From positions 23,858,645 to 23,922,644 of the forward strand of contig NC_063058.1 of assembly GCF_018812025.1 (NCBI RefSeq): a stretch of DNA of 64,000 nucleotides. Reading direction: 5' to 3'. Within the stretch, counting starts at the first letter, position 1; the number at the start of each line of letters is the position of its first letter. The notes below the pieces were generated by a model. The model did not search any database, had not been told where the DNA came from, and saw nothing but the letters and a program-made list of their open reading frames with translations. Position numbers and translations under genes: made by a program. Shown here in pieces: positions 11,926 through 25,500 of this stretch. The DNA is from Megalobrama amblycephala (taxonomy: Eukaryota; Chordata; Actinopteri; Cypriniformes; Xenocyprididae).

Positions 11926-13151
11926 GTGGCTGCCTATGAAGAGCTCTCCAAATATGTCATTTATGAGGTTCTCTTTCAGTAAGCATGCTGCCTTAGAAGG
12001 TAGCTGCCTATGCAGGCAGTATACTAGCTTTTCGGACCAGTTGAATTGTAGGGTTTGTAGTGCAATTGTATCTGTGTACCACTTAAATGTCACAACTAGA
12101 CAACTAGAGGTCCTCAAATACGAGTTGAATTCATATCTCAGGGCTGACATTGACCTTTTGAGAAATATATACGACACATTTCCTCTTGAGGCTTCTCTGT
12201 GTTAGCGCAGACAAGTTTTGAAGTCAAAATCTGATGTGAAAATCAATAAAATAACCTCTGGGACAAAGTTTCTTTTTGTTCAAACACTAGTATTAAAAAC
12301 CCACAATAAATATCCACTGAGCCATTTGAGAAAGAACAAGCTAATTAGCTCAGAGATATAACAGACAAAACAAACCTAAATGATCTAAAAAAAAAAAAAA
12401 AAAAGTACTGTAAAGTAAAAAGTTACAATGAAACTTTTGACGCAACAACAACAAAAAAATCATAAATGTGATGTTTGTCAAGGTTTTTCTGATTGAGAGC
12501 TCCTCATATCAACCAAAGATGGTGCTGTATCTAGCTTGACTGACAGATAAGATCTCTGCACGTAGAGCCGCGTTTCACTTCAGCATTTCGATCGTTTGTT
12601 TGTCTGTGATTCCCACTGTTCTGAATCCGTGCCGGAGGCTCTTAGCAGGCAGAGGTTTGTGTGTGTTATCTAATTCCATGCTGCTATGGTTCACTTCGCT
12701 GATGTTGTTGCAACATTTCTATTGCAACAGAAATTATGCACAGTTAAATCATCCCTGATCGAATCAGTGGAAATGTCCCGCAGCTGTCTTTGACTAGCAG
12801 AGAGAGCAGAACGCAGATATTGTTGTAAGGACTTATCGCACAAATGAAGAAGTAATGGAAGTTGCAGAAAGTGCAAGAAGTTTTGTGCATAAAACAGTCC
12901 AAACTTTAATAAAAAGTCGACTGGAACAAATTACAGCCCTTTTCGTGTTACAAAGTCTGATCAAAGTTTACTCAAAAGCTGCACGCGCACAACAAACACA
13001 TCTACGCGCTGTGGCGTGCAAACAAACACACACCCACTGATGTTATTGATCCTCTTTAGTGGTTCAAATCTCAGGGCATTAGAGCCAGACCAATAAGACA
13101 AATAAAGGAGAATATAAAGGGAATCATTCAGCGCAGCGGAGATGTCCTGGG
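11926..13151. other. Intergenic sequence before the furin 3' end, nothing recognised
   Basis: Contains an A-run near 12388-12403 and no conserved frame. Part of it could be furin 3' untranslated region if the real polyadenylation site is further from the stop than 13152. Confidence 0.35.
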
Positions 13152-13157
13152 TTTAAT
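13152..13157 (-). terminator. Candidate furin polyadenylation signal (ATTAAA)
   Basis: On the - strand an ATTAAA lies about 200 nt after the furin stop. Vertebrate furin messages usually have longer 3' untranslated regions and I see no strong AATAAA near, so this is only a weak candidate. Confidence 0.2.
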
Positions 13158-13211
13158 CGCATTCGGGTCAAACCACAACTGCAACGTTATAGCTCATATA
13201 CGGCGTTCTCG

Positions 13212-13219
<8 letters not shown>

Positions 13220-13251
<32 letters not shown>
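13220..13251. repeat. (AC)n microsatellite
   Basis: A pure AC run following ctctctct, about 110 bp beyond the furin stop in the direction of furin transcription. Confidence 0.9.
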
Positions 13252-13253
<2 letters not shown>

Positions 13254-13357
13254 AACATCTCGCAGTTGCAGTAGATCTCTAAGTCTAAGCAGTGCAGATT
13301 AGTTCTGTATCCCAGTACGAGGAAGACAGATGTACAAAAAATGCCCTATAGGGGGTG

Positions 13358-14010
13358 CTAAAGAGCACTCTGAGTCCGTATAAAAGCAGTCTTTTCGCTG
13401 TGATACTCCAGCTCTTCGCTGTCTGACTCAGAGTTCATCGCCGTATCCTCGTCCCCCCACACAGTGGGGATTCCCCGGTAGGACACTTTTCCCCGGCTGA
13501 GTCCAAAACCAAAGCCCACTCGTATCCCCCCTCCGCCTGCGTCCGTCACCGGCAGTTTGGTCCTCCGACAGAACGGGGCGCTGGCTGCTCCGGAGTGCAG
13601 CTGAAGCAGCACAAAAACGGCTGCGAAAGTGGCCAGGATGAAGGCACAGCTGAGCACCGCCACCAGCGCCGGCAGTCTCGAGGACAGCCCAGGTTCACGC
13701 AAGGATTCCTCCGGGTTTGGATCCCCCTCGTGCTGGAGCACGGGAATGCTGGGGGATTTCCGCTGCACCTGGTTCTGGTGCAAGCAAGAAGTGACTGCTA
13801 AGTGACTGTGGGGGGGACAGGAAAGACATTCGTTCTCCCCGGACCCGAAGCATGTTAGACAGGCCGGGTGGCAGGGTAGGCACGCTTGTACGGTGGAGTG
13901 CTCCACCCAGTTGTCCAACGACAAGTTAAGCACCTGCGGCCCAGAGCTGAAGCCGGGAGGGCAGGACTTCACACAGCCTTGCAAGAAAAGAGAGAAACCC
14001 GTGCTGCATT
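13358..14010 (-). CDS. furin: furin terminal exon: Cys-rich region, membrane segment, cytosolic tail
   Basis: 653 nt, with acceptor tttccag ending at 14011 and stop at 13358-13360. The first two bases complete Glu512 (partial numbering), then 216 residues follow. Cysteines are spaced as in furin-like repeats ([32 protein letters not shown]). An acidic, Pro-rich stretch then leads to a hydrophobic segment [20 protein letters not shown] (about residues 628-647). The cytosolic tail is about 79 residues, against 56 in human. It carries an extra Gly/Phe-rich part ([12 protein letters not shown]), then [10 protein letters not shown] (YxxPhi sorting signal), SESDSEELE (acidic cluster with likely CK2 serines) and the conserved [10 protein letters not shown] end. 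A new N-L-S sequon lies in the Cys-rich region. Confidence 0.96.
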
Positions 14011-16501
14011 CTGGAAAACAGAGATCAGAAGAACGCTTAATCGCAGATGTAACGAACATGAAATAGCATTTTAAACATATTTTACTTCTGTAATGTGACA
14101 ATTTTGTGAGAAACCAAAAGGATTGTGGGCTATGATATTATTGGTTTTAATGATTTTTTTCCCCACTCATGCAGGCTTAGTTATGTCAGCAGAAGAGACA
14201 TGGTTGTTTCAAAGGTTGTGAAGAAAGTGAATATGGAAATAAACATTTTGACAAAACTTAAAAAGTTACTTTTAAAAGTAATGCATTACGGTATTGATTT
14301 ACTCCCTAAAAAAAGTAACTAATTGCATTACTTAGTTACTTTTTATGGAAAGTAATGTGTTATGTAATAATAATAACATATTAGTAATTATATTAATAAC
14401 AAAAAAAAGTTCTGTTTTTTTGCAAATGTAAAGACCCTTTCACACCAAAAGTGAAATAAATAAGCCTCAGGCTGAACGAAATGCAAATTCACATCTCAAT
14501 TGGATCATCAAAGGTCAGCATCAAAGACATTGGTTAATAAAGTAAGATTAAATACATAAAATATATTTGTTTAATTTAATATATTTAATGATTGCAGGCT
14601 TGTGTAATATTCTGAGATTGCATTTCACTGTTTTTATTGATTTTGGGGAATACTGACTGTTTGCTTGTGCAAGTGAGAAGAGTAAATGCATGTTCGCATT
14701 TAGTCTCTGCATTTACTCCCAATTTCTGAACATGAGGACAGGAGAGCTGTCGGTCAATACATGGGAAAACAAAGTAACTTATTTTGTTACTTTACTAGTG
14801 ACTAGTACATAGTTTACTACGTACTATGATCTGCATACTTTCAAAACATTCACATTTTCATTAGCATGTTTCTGGAATAAGACCAGGTACATTTATTAAA
14901 GTTAATAGGGTCATTTCATGTTGTGCTTTCATTTCTGTCCCTAAAGAGACAAATTATTCAGCTAGTAAAATTCAGTGTTACCAGCAGTAACATTGAGAAC
15001 GCCTTATGAAAAATGAGAGAAATAACTTTTTAGCAAAGTTTGTACTGCAGGCACAATATGAGGCCATGATGGAAAAATCCATCATCAAGTCTCTACAGCA
15101 ATTTTAAATAACACAAAATCAAGCATTCGTTTAACAAAATTAAGGTTTGTTTACTGCCCTCTGAAGGTTGGAAAGGTACGACTTGACATCAAGAAGAGGC
15201 TGAGCATTTAAAAACTTTCCCCCTTCTTTAATAATGCACTGTTTATCTAATTTAAACCTCTGGCATCACTCTGAAGTGTTTTGCATTATTTATACTCATA
15301 AACATATATTAATATTCATAAGCACAACTGGTAGTCATACTGAGACATATGAACATTTCTATATGACAGAGGTATTGCCAAGGGAATTATTATGTGTGTG
15401 TGTGTGTGTGTGTAAATATTTCCTTCTGATTCTGAACCTATAAAAGCTTGTCTATTAAGGGTTGTGTATGGTTATTTGTATGGCCTTTGGTCCAGGGCAT
15501 GTGTGTCTTACCGATGCAGATCTGCTGGGTGTCAAAGGTTTTGCAGCTGTTGTTTGAAGGCCGGGTGTAATCGGATATGGACGGATCCGCTGCACTAGAA
15601 CCGGTGCCATATAAGATGAGTGTGAACTGAGAAAGAACACCTGTGGAAAAGACCTTGAACTTTAAAGACGCTTTGGCCATCAACAAAAAGCCAAATGGCA
15701 TTAACACAGCACAAAAATCCTTTTCTTAATCTTTTTTTTTGGTCTTGTTTTGCAGTAAAAGTACTCCTTAAAACAGATAATATTTCAAAAGCAATTTATG
15801 TAAGATAGTAAGACTTGTTTTCAGAGAAAATATCTTGAATTCAGTTTATTTTTTTCTTATCCCACTGTCAAATTGTTTCTTTTTTCTTTCAAGCATAAAT
15901 CAAACAAAATTTTGTGAGGTTTCTTCTTAAAATGAGAGAGAGAGAGAGAGAGAGAAAAAAAAAACAATTTGCCAGAGGGGTAAGAAAACTAAACTTCATT
16001 CAATATTTATACTCTGAAACATCTTTTATCTTCTTCCCAACCATTTTACTTTTTCACATAAATTTATATTTGTTTTAAAGGAGGTTTAGATGTTTGAAGT
16101 AAAAAACAGGACAAAAATACTGATTATGAAAAAGCTTATTGCAGTACCATAGTCATTAAGTCCGGCCACATTCTCGATTTCCAGGGTCCATTCTCCCCGT
16201 GGATCCTCGTCCCAGGAGTGTGTGGTCATGAACGCCCAATCGTTGAAGCCTTCGGCTGAGTTATCCTGAGGCCTGTAAACAAACAGAAGAGAAGGAAGAT
16301 CTCTATGTGTGTGCACGTCTATCTGAGAATGTGCCAATAAAATGAATTGAGTGTGTATTTACAATACAAATAATTATGTTTCATAAACATAATGGTGTGA
16401 ATTGTGTTTGTATGTGGCCAGGCAAATGCGTAAATGTGTTTTTTTGGGCATCAGATGGTTCATGGTACATGCAGACATTTGAATGTCTGTAATTAATATA
16501 T

Positions 16502-16555
<54 letters not shown>

Positions 16556-19500
16556 CCGCGTCTTCCGATTGGTTCTTCTGTGGAGGCTTTGCTGACAAAG
16601 GGAAGTGGCGTTTAGTGGTTTCTGCCAACAAATTGGTATTTCTGAATGGGTTAACACTGGGACAAGCGAAAGTATTTGATGTACGTATACTATGTGTGGA
16701 GAGCATTCCCTCAATATCATTATCTCAGAAATTAATACTTTTATTCTGCAAAGATGTAATAAATTCATAAAAAAGTGACAGTAAAGACATTTATAATGTT
16801 ACAAAATATTTCTATTTCAAATAAATCTTGTTCTTTTGAACTTTCAAAAAAATGTTGAAAAAAATGTATAATTGTTTTTAACATTGACAACCCCCCCCCC
16901 CAAATATCAACATATTAAAATGATTTCTGAAGGATCATGTGACACTGAAGATGCTGAAAATTCAGCACAAATAAATTACATAATTTTAAACTGTAATAAT
17001 ATTGCACAATATTACTGTTTTACTGCATTTATGATCAAATAAATACTGCCTTCAATCAGTGTAGGCAAATGTATGCATGCTAATAACGTGTTTGTTTACC
17101 GTGGAGCAAGTAGCGTGGAACGAGTTCCCAGTGGGCTGATGAGGTGAACAGCCAAGTTTCCTCTGTGGTTATAAGAGAGGGTGAGTCTGGCCTGCACATG
17201 CTCCAAAGAGCTCACAAAGTCCTGCTGCCCAGAGCAGGCCTCTACAATTCTGCTGAAGATCAGGTGGTTTCTTATGTCCCTACAACACAGAAGAATCTGA
17301 AATTATACTCCACTCTCACAAGCAACTGTATGATGCACCATAATTTTGCTGTCTAATTCATGTGTCTAGTTTGCCTGTCCTTAAAAGGTGACCTCTGGCT
17401 CCCCAGGTACCCGGCATTAGTTGGCATTACCAATCTGGTGTATTGATGTATTGCCTGTGCTGCATGAGGTGTTTGACCTTCCTTACCTGGGCTCGGTCAG
17501 CATATTAATGACACATTTGTGCTGGGGCCCAATGCTGGTCCAGTTCTGAGCCAAAGCAACCATGGCACTTGCATCCAGCAGACCATAGCCGTAAGAATGG
17601 CTCACTGCCACATAGAGAGAGAGAGAGAGATGGAAAAAGTAACAAGGTTAGACATGTCCAATAAATAAACAGCTCTAATTGACTAGTTACGTGAATTGTC
17701 ATTTACCTAATCGGCCCACACCATTGGTCCTCCAGTCGTTGGTTATTAGGTGGGCAGGACGTGAGGTTCTTACTACGAGATGCTGCATGTCCCTCCAGGT
17801 CAGGTTCATGCTGGTTGTCACCGAAAAAAAAAGAAAAGTGACAGAGTATTACACTGCAGCAGGGAAACAGATTTATTTTTATATTCAAAAGATAATTTGC
17901 ACATAATTATCCTATTGGATGTGACGGGATGTCTTTTTGAAAGACACATAATTAAAGCTTTTCTTTTACCCGAGTCACAGAAAATTGCAAATGGAAATAT
18001 TCCGTCCTGGGGGCCATGCATCATTTTGTAATTACACGGCCGACGAGGCCTTTTTTTTCAACTAAAGACCCAAAATTGTATTCCCAGAAAAAGCAGCAAT
18101 ATCAGATTCAATTTATAACTGTATTTCCTTGGTTCACGACTCCAGCTTATTTGTTTTGTCGGCTGTTGCTCTGCATGGCGGAAACAAACGGCTTTGAGAC
18201 TAGTTAATGACCCCCACGGGCAAGGTTGAAAAGCCCTGTTATTTCTCAACAGGGTATTTCAGGTCAAACCATGTCTGCGATTGGACAAAGCACTGACAAA
18301 AATACCTGCATGACAAGCCATTTTCACCCAAATGAAATGGATTTAGCGTAAAGATATGCTGCAGAACAGTATAAAAACATCCTTCTCTGGCATCCGTATA
18401 TTTTTCTGGGTGATTTATGAAGAAGGTGATCCAATTCATTAGCTTTCAATATTTTTGACCTGACTTAGTGTGTAAATTCATGTCACATTCACAATTTATA
18501 AACCTAAAGCCACAACACAGATGCAGCGATTTACATTCAGTGATTAACAGATGTAAGACTACTGAAATTTTCATGTTGTACATGGGAGGACTTGCACAGA
18601 TATTGAACAGATTTCCCGTCTATATGGATGAAGTGGCAGTGCTGGAAAACATGCCATACTGGACTCAAAGGAATGTGAAAATTAATGGACAGTGGGAGGA
18701 ATAATGTCCTCACCACCTCAAGTTTTCATAAATAACAACAGTATGGCTAGACTTGCAAAGCAGCACTAGATCACTCCTATTATAAACAATAAATTACAAT
18801 AAGAGCTCTGAGACAAACATTCAGTTGGCAGACATCCCAATCGAAGAGTTGAGATGCAAAAGCCGCTAAACTTCTGTCAAAAACGAGATATGATATTAAG
18901 CGTATGCTCTCCGCACATAGTATACAATTATTAAATACTTTCACTTCAAATCTGCTAAATCCCAGTGTTAACCCATTCAGAAATACCGGTTCGTTGGCAG
19001 AAACCACTAAACGCCACTTCCCTTTTCAGCAAAAGCCTCTAAGTCCACAGAAGAACCAATTAGAAGATGTGAAATCATGATTTCAAGAATAAATATAGCT
19101 GCAAGCAGCAATTACGGGGCCAAGCACAAAAACGGCACAATAAGCCAGCCAACATGGCTGTGAGCATCAGACCAACTGCAACAGTGAGCAATTAAAGACC
19201 TATTAAGATCATTTTAGGCAAAAGAGCTGAAAAAAGATAAAAAATGAGAATTTACTCGTTCATCACTTTCGACCAATAGGTGGCGCTATGACCAAATTAA
19301 TGTGGTATGGTCAGAGTGAGGTGACAATGACATTTGCAAAGTTTGGTGTCAATATGTCAAAGCATTACAGAGATACAGACTCAACAGTGGGTTTTGCATC
19401 ATGCCTCAAATTCTTTGCTCCGGTATACGAAAACGATTTGACGTATCGACTTGAAATCCATAACTTTTTGTCGGCATGGTCTGAAGATGATACGGTTCAA

Positions 19501-22500
19501 TTTTGGTGAAAATCGGAGCAACGGTCTAGGAGGAGTTCGAAAAAGTAGGTTATTAAAGAAAAACAATACGGCGGACAGGAATTTCAGCCGACGATGGCAA
19601 ATTTGATATCTGTGTTCTCGGCATGACCCAAGGAATCATTACAATCAGTTAATATAGTCAAAAGTTATTAGCATTTTTGTAAATTTTGTTATAACTTTTG
19701 ACCACAAGGTGGCGCTGGTCCGAAACTTCTAAGGCTCCTTCAGGTCATTGGGCTGATGACCCATACCACGTTTCGTAACGATAAACTAATGCGTTCGTAA
19801 AATACAGCATTTTAGCACAAAATTCAAAATGGCCGATGGTCAAAATGTCCGATATGGGACAATTGGACATCATTCGACTCACCATGATGCCCCGAATCCA
19901 ACGAGACCAAATGATTTTTGGACAAACCTATCAGAAGTTATAAGCAAAAATATCAATTTTTCATATCTCCGCACCAGTAGGTGGCGCTGCGCTGAAACAC
20001 TGCATGATGCCTCAGGTCATGCTTGTGATGACATGTACCAACTTTGAATACGATAAAGCATTGCGGAGATACAGCCTTACGTCTATTTTCACAAGCACTA
20101 CATACAATTCGTTCGCGTGTTTTACAAAAACGGTTTGAGGAATCAACTTGAATTCCAAAACTTTTTGAAGATGATCTGGTTCAAATTCAGTTTTTTTTTT
20201 TTCCTAAACAGGAAAAAAATGCTCAATTAAAAGAAAAGATGTCAGACAGACTTAGAGGATTTTGCATTTGAACTCTTCATTATGAAGTATGATTATTTTT
20301 TTTAAAAGTAATCAATATTTTTATTCAGAAAGGATGCATTAAATTGACCAAAAGTAACAGTAAGACATTTATAATGTTGCAAACAAAATCTATTCTTTTA
20401 AGCTTTCTATTCCTTAAATAATCAAATTGTTCATGGTTTCCACAAAAATATTAGCAGCAAATGTTCTCAAAATTAATAAAATAGGAAATGTTTTCTTCAG
20501 TAAATCGGCATATTGATGATTTCTGAAGGATCATATGACACTGAAGACTAGAGTAATGAAACTATAAATTCTTTGCTATTGCAGGAATACATAATATTTA
20601 AAAAAATATTTAAAAAATGTTTTCAAATTGTAACAATATTTCACAGTATTGCTGTTTTACTGTTTTTTTCAGCCTTGGTAATGGTTTTTTTCTATTACAA
20701 ATTAAAATGTAAAATTAGTTCTGAGATCCCCTGGCCAGGCACTGGCTCAGGCACAAGCATTTCAGTGGAAAATGAGTATGACTTTCTTACACACAGACGT
20801 TCAAAAGTCACCTACAGCGCGACATCACAAAGACTTTCGCCTGATGAAAAGAGTTGTGACAGAAAGAGAACAGAAATGGAGGTCCTTATAAAAAATGTCC
20901 CCAAAAACGTCCCCTGTCTCTCTCATTGTGGGGCAAGCAAGATCAAAGCCAGAACCAGTGGGGTTCACAGCCCTGCACAGCAGGGGCCGAACTCACACAT
21001 AAACAAACACTGTGTGCGAACCAGAAGCCCCGAGACTCCACCACACACAAAAAAGACAAAGAAACCTGACGCTTGTGTGAGACATGATTTCCATGTCTTA
21101 TTACTGCCTCACAGCGTACAGGATAAAATACTCTGCAGGATCTTTTAATTGAACATGATGATCATGATGTATAGGGGCCTTGGGGTCAATCGGCGTTGAA
21201 TGAGAAGTGTAGATTGGCAGCCATCACACGTCTCTCTCCATCTCTCTCTCTCTCTTTTTTTTTTTTTTGGATGAGCTATGTCAAGCTGATGTCAGAGTGT
21301 GTCAGAGGGCTGAAGATGATGTGCACGGGGTAATGAAGTCTAACCGATGAGGGGGAATGATGGACAGGAGTGGGTAGAACATGTGTGCGTATGTCTGTCC
21401 GTAGAGACAGGTGTCATGGTTGTCATCACTCACTTGGCCTCCAGAGCGAGAGCGATGATTCCAGCAGCCAAGGGAGCCGAGGCGGACGTGCCCGTGTGCG
21501 AATCTGTGCACTTCTTCCTCAGGTCCGTCGTCACCTGCACACACAAAGTTAGATGCAAAGGTCAGTTGTGTTATTGGCCAGTTATCAGAAAGGACATTGG
21601 TTGTGGCTATATATAAGGTGTTGGTGTAGCCGTCTATCAGCCAGAGGCGCCTGCAGCTTCTGTGATGAGATGTGTGACAGCTCGAAACACTTAATAAGCT
21701 GGCACCTCACACATGAGGGTTTGGGGTTTTAATCACGCCGTAGGACACATGGGAACATGCTTGTGTGATTGACAATGGTCAGGATGAGAGGAAGTCTAGC
21801 CTGAGGCTCCAGAACCATCAGAGCATACACAGGTGAGTACCTGCCAGACACCCACACACACTCGTTCTCTATCATTGTTTTATTCGTCTCTGTCCCATTC
21901 GGTCTGATTTTAAACGCATACGCACGCACACAAAATCCCACCCCACTGCTGTCGGCAAGATTGCGTCCATTTTTAAATTGAATCTGTTATTGCCTTTGTC
22001 ATCCTAATGGAACAGGGGGTCTCAGAAGAGACAGAGGGGGAGCTATCGCAGTCAAACATACAGGGACAGACTTGACATCGAGCAAACAAACACTCTAAAG
22101 CCGTCCGAAACATCTCGGATGAGCTTCAGTGAGCTGGCAGAGATAGACCTGCCTGGAGAGTCTGAAATCACTTTCACAGGAATGAGCATATCAGAGATTC
22201 AAACAGAGTTCGGATAACTACCCACAGCACGAGAAATCCTATTTTCCCCTCAGTGTGAGTGTGAATTTGAGTGAACTGAATGAAATTGGTCAAATTCTCA
22301 AGTTATCAGTTTGAATATTTATGAACAAAATTCTTGCTGGATTGCAATTTTTTTTTTTAAATACTATTTATTTGTTCATTGAAAATTTCTAAAATATTTT
22401 GAGTTAGTTCTTTGGATCAGATCTTTGAAACAATGACTTAAATGGTTTATTCCAATTACAATGAACAAATCACGAATCACTGAATCAAGCCTTTGAATTA

Positions 22501-25500
22501 ATGATTCAACCGCATCATTTCAATTCAAGTGAACAAATCATTCAATCATAAATCTTTGAATCGATGGCTGCATCCGAAAACTTAGGCAGCTGACTTGTTG
22601 CCTTGCAGCCCTATTAGGCAACGACTTTGAAGGCACCTCACGAAACTCATTTAGGACCGATTTCTGAGGCAGCATAGCGGTTTAATGATCTACAACAAAA
22701 TGGCACAAGCTTTGATGATATCTAAGCGAATATTTAATTACTACAACAGTAATTTCTCACTAGAAAGGACATAAAAGTGGAAAACAATGTTCAAAAACAT
22801 ACATTTACACACAAACTGACCACCAACCGCAACTTTCAAATATCCTTATCTTTTAGCTCAACTGTCACAGAATGGAAAGCACAGGATTGTGGGACATCAA
22901 AGGCAGTGAAGGATACATCTATGCTGCGATGAAGGTATCTCAGAAGACAGGAAGTGAAGCTAACTTTGGATTCGGATGTGTCTTGATGCCTTCCTACCTT
23001 GGAATGCATCCTCCAAAGGCAGTTTTCGATGCATACTATGGCTGCGTCCGAAAACTGGAAAATGCTGCCTTCTGAGGACACATTTCAAGGTAGTAAGGCA
23101 TCAAGGCACGTCCGAATCCAATGTTAGCTTCACTTCCTGTTTGCTGAGATACCTTCCTCAGATCGATTTTTGAAGGAAGCATGGATGTATCCTTAGCTGC
23201 CTTTGATATCCCACAATCCTGTGCTTTCCATTCTGTGATAGTTGAGCTAGAAAAATAAAGATGGCGTCCGAAGGTTGCGTTTGCTGCTCATTTTGTGTAT
23301 ATATGTACGATTTTGACCAACATATTTCAATTTTGATATCATTTCTATAGAGAAATTACTACTGTAATAATTAAATATTTGTTTAGTTCTCACCAAAGCT
23401 CGCACTATATTGCTGTAGATCATTAAACTGTTACGCTGCCTCAGAAGTCTGTCCGAAATCAATTTCGTGAGGTACCTTCATGCACAAACGCTGCTATACA
23501 AGTCATTCTCTTATAAGACAGCGAGGCAGCAAGACAGCTACCTAGGTTTTCGGACGCAGCCAATGACTCAACCGGATCATTGCAATTCCAGTGAACAAAT
23601 CATTAATGAATCACTGAAACAGGTCTTTGAATCAATGACCCAACCAAATCATACCAAATCATTCATGAATCATCAGATTTTTGAATTACGGACTCAATTG
23701 GATCATTCCAAATTCAGTGAACAAATCAATCCTAAATCAATGAATCGACCAAGTAAATGAAAATATCAACTGATTCAACAGCACATCTATTTAAGAACCA
23801 AGGAGATCTAGGGCAGATGTCAAAATTTTTCAGTGAATAATGACTTGCATATCGGTCTGCTCCTCACACAACTGCTATTTTATGACTTTAGAAGACTTAA
23901 AATACTACACAAGATGTATGGAGCACTTTTAAAGTGCCTTTATAGAGATTGATACCCCCAGTTCACTTTTATTATATAGAAAAGAGTGACTAGGAAATTC
24001 TTCAAAACAACATGAGTGTAGTGCTGGACGGTATACCGGTTCATACCGAATACCGGTAATTATTTTTGTTATGATATAAATTTTGATGATACCGCAATAC
24101 CGGTATGTGTCGCTTAACCAATGTTCGGAACGTGTATGCAGTGTGTATGCGCACATATTTCATCACGTCTTTTTCAAATGAAATGTAACGTTATGCAAAG
24201 GACACTGAACTATACGTCTGATCACGACCGCGATGACACGATGGGTTATTCTGCTACACAGAAGATGATGTAAGTTAATACATAGACTGGGCAAAAATTT
24301 AACTGCTTTATTCTTTCTGTGTTAAACTTACGTGTGTCATTTGTTCAGAGACTGTAGTGCTCTTAAATGTACTGAAAATATCCTTAGACAGTTTAAATGT
24401 TCTTCCGCGTTTCTCCCTCGTTTTGGCAGTTTGTTGTTATATAGGGTTGGATTTTTAAAATGCATAAGGTTCCCTCAACTCTTTTTTATCTCCATGGTCA
24501 TATTTTAATATTCATGTGTTTGTAATTAGTGTGTTGCAGGCCTGTGTTTTATTGGTTGCACAGCATCTTTGTAAACCTGTATTAACTCTAGTGTGGAATT
24601 TGTCTACAATATTCACTCATCATGACAGTAAAACAGGGCATTCTAGTCAATCTTCTGTAGTATTTCCTCTCTCAATCAGTAGAAAATGTGGTTAACGCCC
24701 GGTCATGCATAGGGGAAAAAATACCATCTTATACTGTGAAACCGATATAATTTTGAAAAATACCGTGATATAAATTTTTGGTCATACCGCCCAGCACTAC
24801 ATGAGTGTTAGTATTTGACATATTTTCCTAAAAAAAAAAAAAAAAAAGTGTAAACTAATAGCAAAAATGCTCATCAAGATGATCCAAAGACAAAGATGAT
24901 CAAGATAACTTTCAGAACTTTTGAAGGGCATCTTTTTTTATAGGCATCTTTTAGCCCAATTATCTTGCCCTAATTAAAAAGCCTACTCAGACACTCTCAA
25001 ATACAGCTTATGCAGATAAAATGAAGGTATGTAACTGAAAACGAGAGGAAGACTTGCAAATAAGAGCCAAAGAATCTGCAATGCAGCATGTTTGGTATTC
25101 AAAAATTGCTGTCTCTGTCTTTTGCTTTTTCACTTGGTCTAATTTCTCTACTCTTTCTCTCTTTGCTTTTTCAGAAACCCTTTTCTCATTTCCATTCTTG
25201 GAGGACACACCGGGGACTGAAAAGCAGATGTGTACGGCATGCAGCAGCAGCACCTGTGATGGGGAAGTTTTCAGAAGCTACTCTAAAGTGATTTTTTGCC
25301 TCCTTAGGGCATGGCGTTCTTGAGCTCTTTTTCATACAGCCCACAGGAAATCACAGCGGCAGATGTGGAAATCATTTCACCGCCTGACACTTCATCTTCA
25401 CAGCACGCTGAACGGGGCGGCACGCAATCACTTACTTTCCCCATGTACAGTCGTGACGTGACCATTTAAACCTTGTGGAAAATTTGGCACTCTCGAGCTG

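Noticed and set aside
20573..21148. 191-codon + strand frame with a hydrophobic N-terminal stretch
   Set aside because: The N-terminal part is translated MITE sequence, the rest resembles no family, and it lies in a furin intron on the opposite strand.
22836..23462. Several 65-81 codon frames with similar phrases on both strands
   Set aside because: The similarity arises because the sequence is the paired arms of a fold-back element, not because of a coding family.
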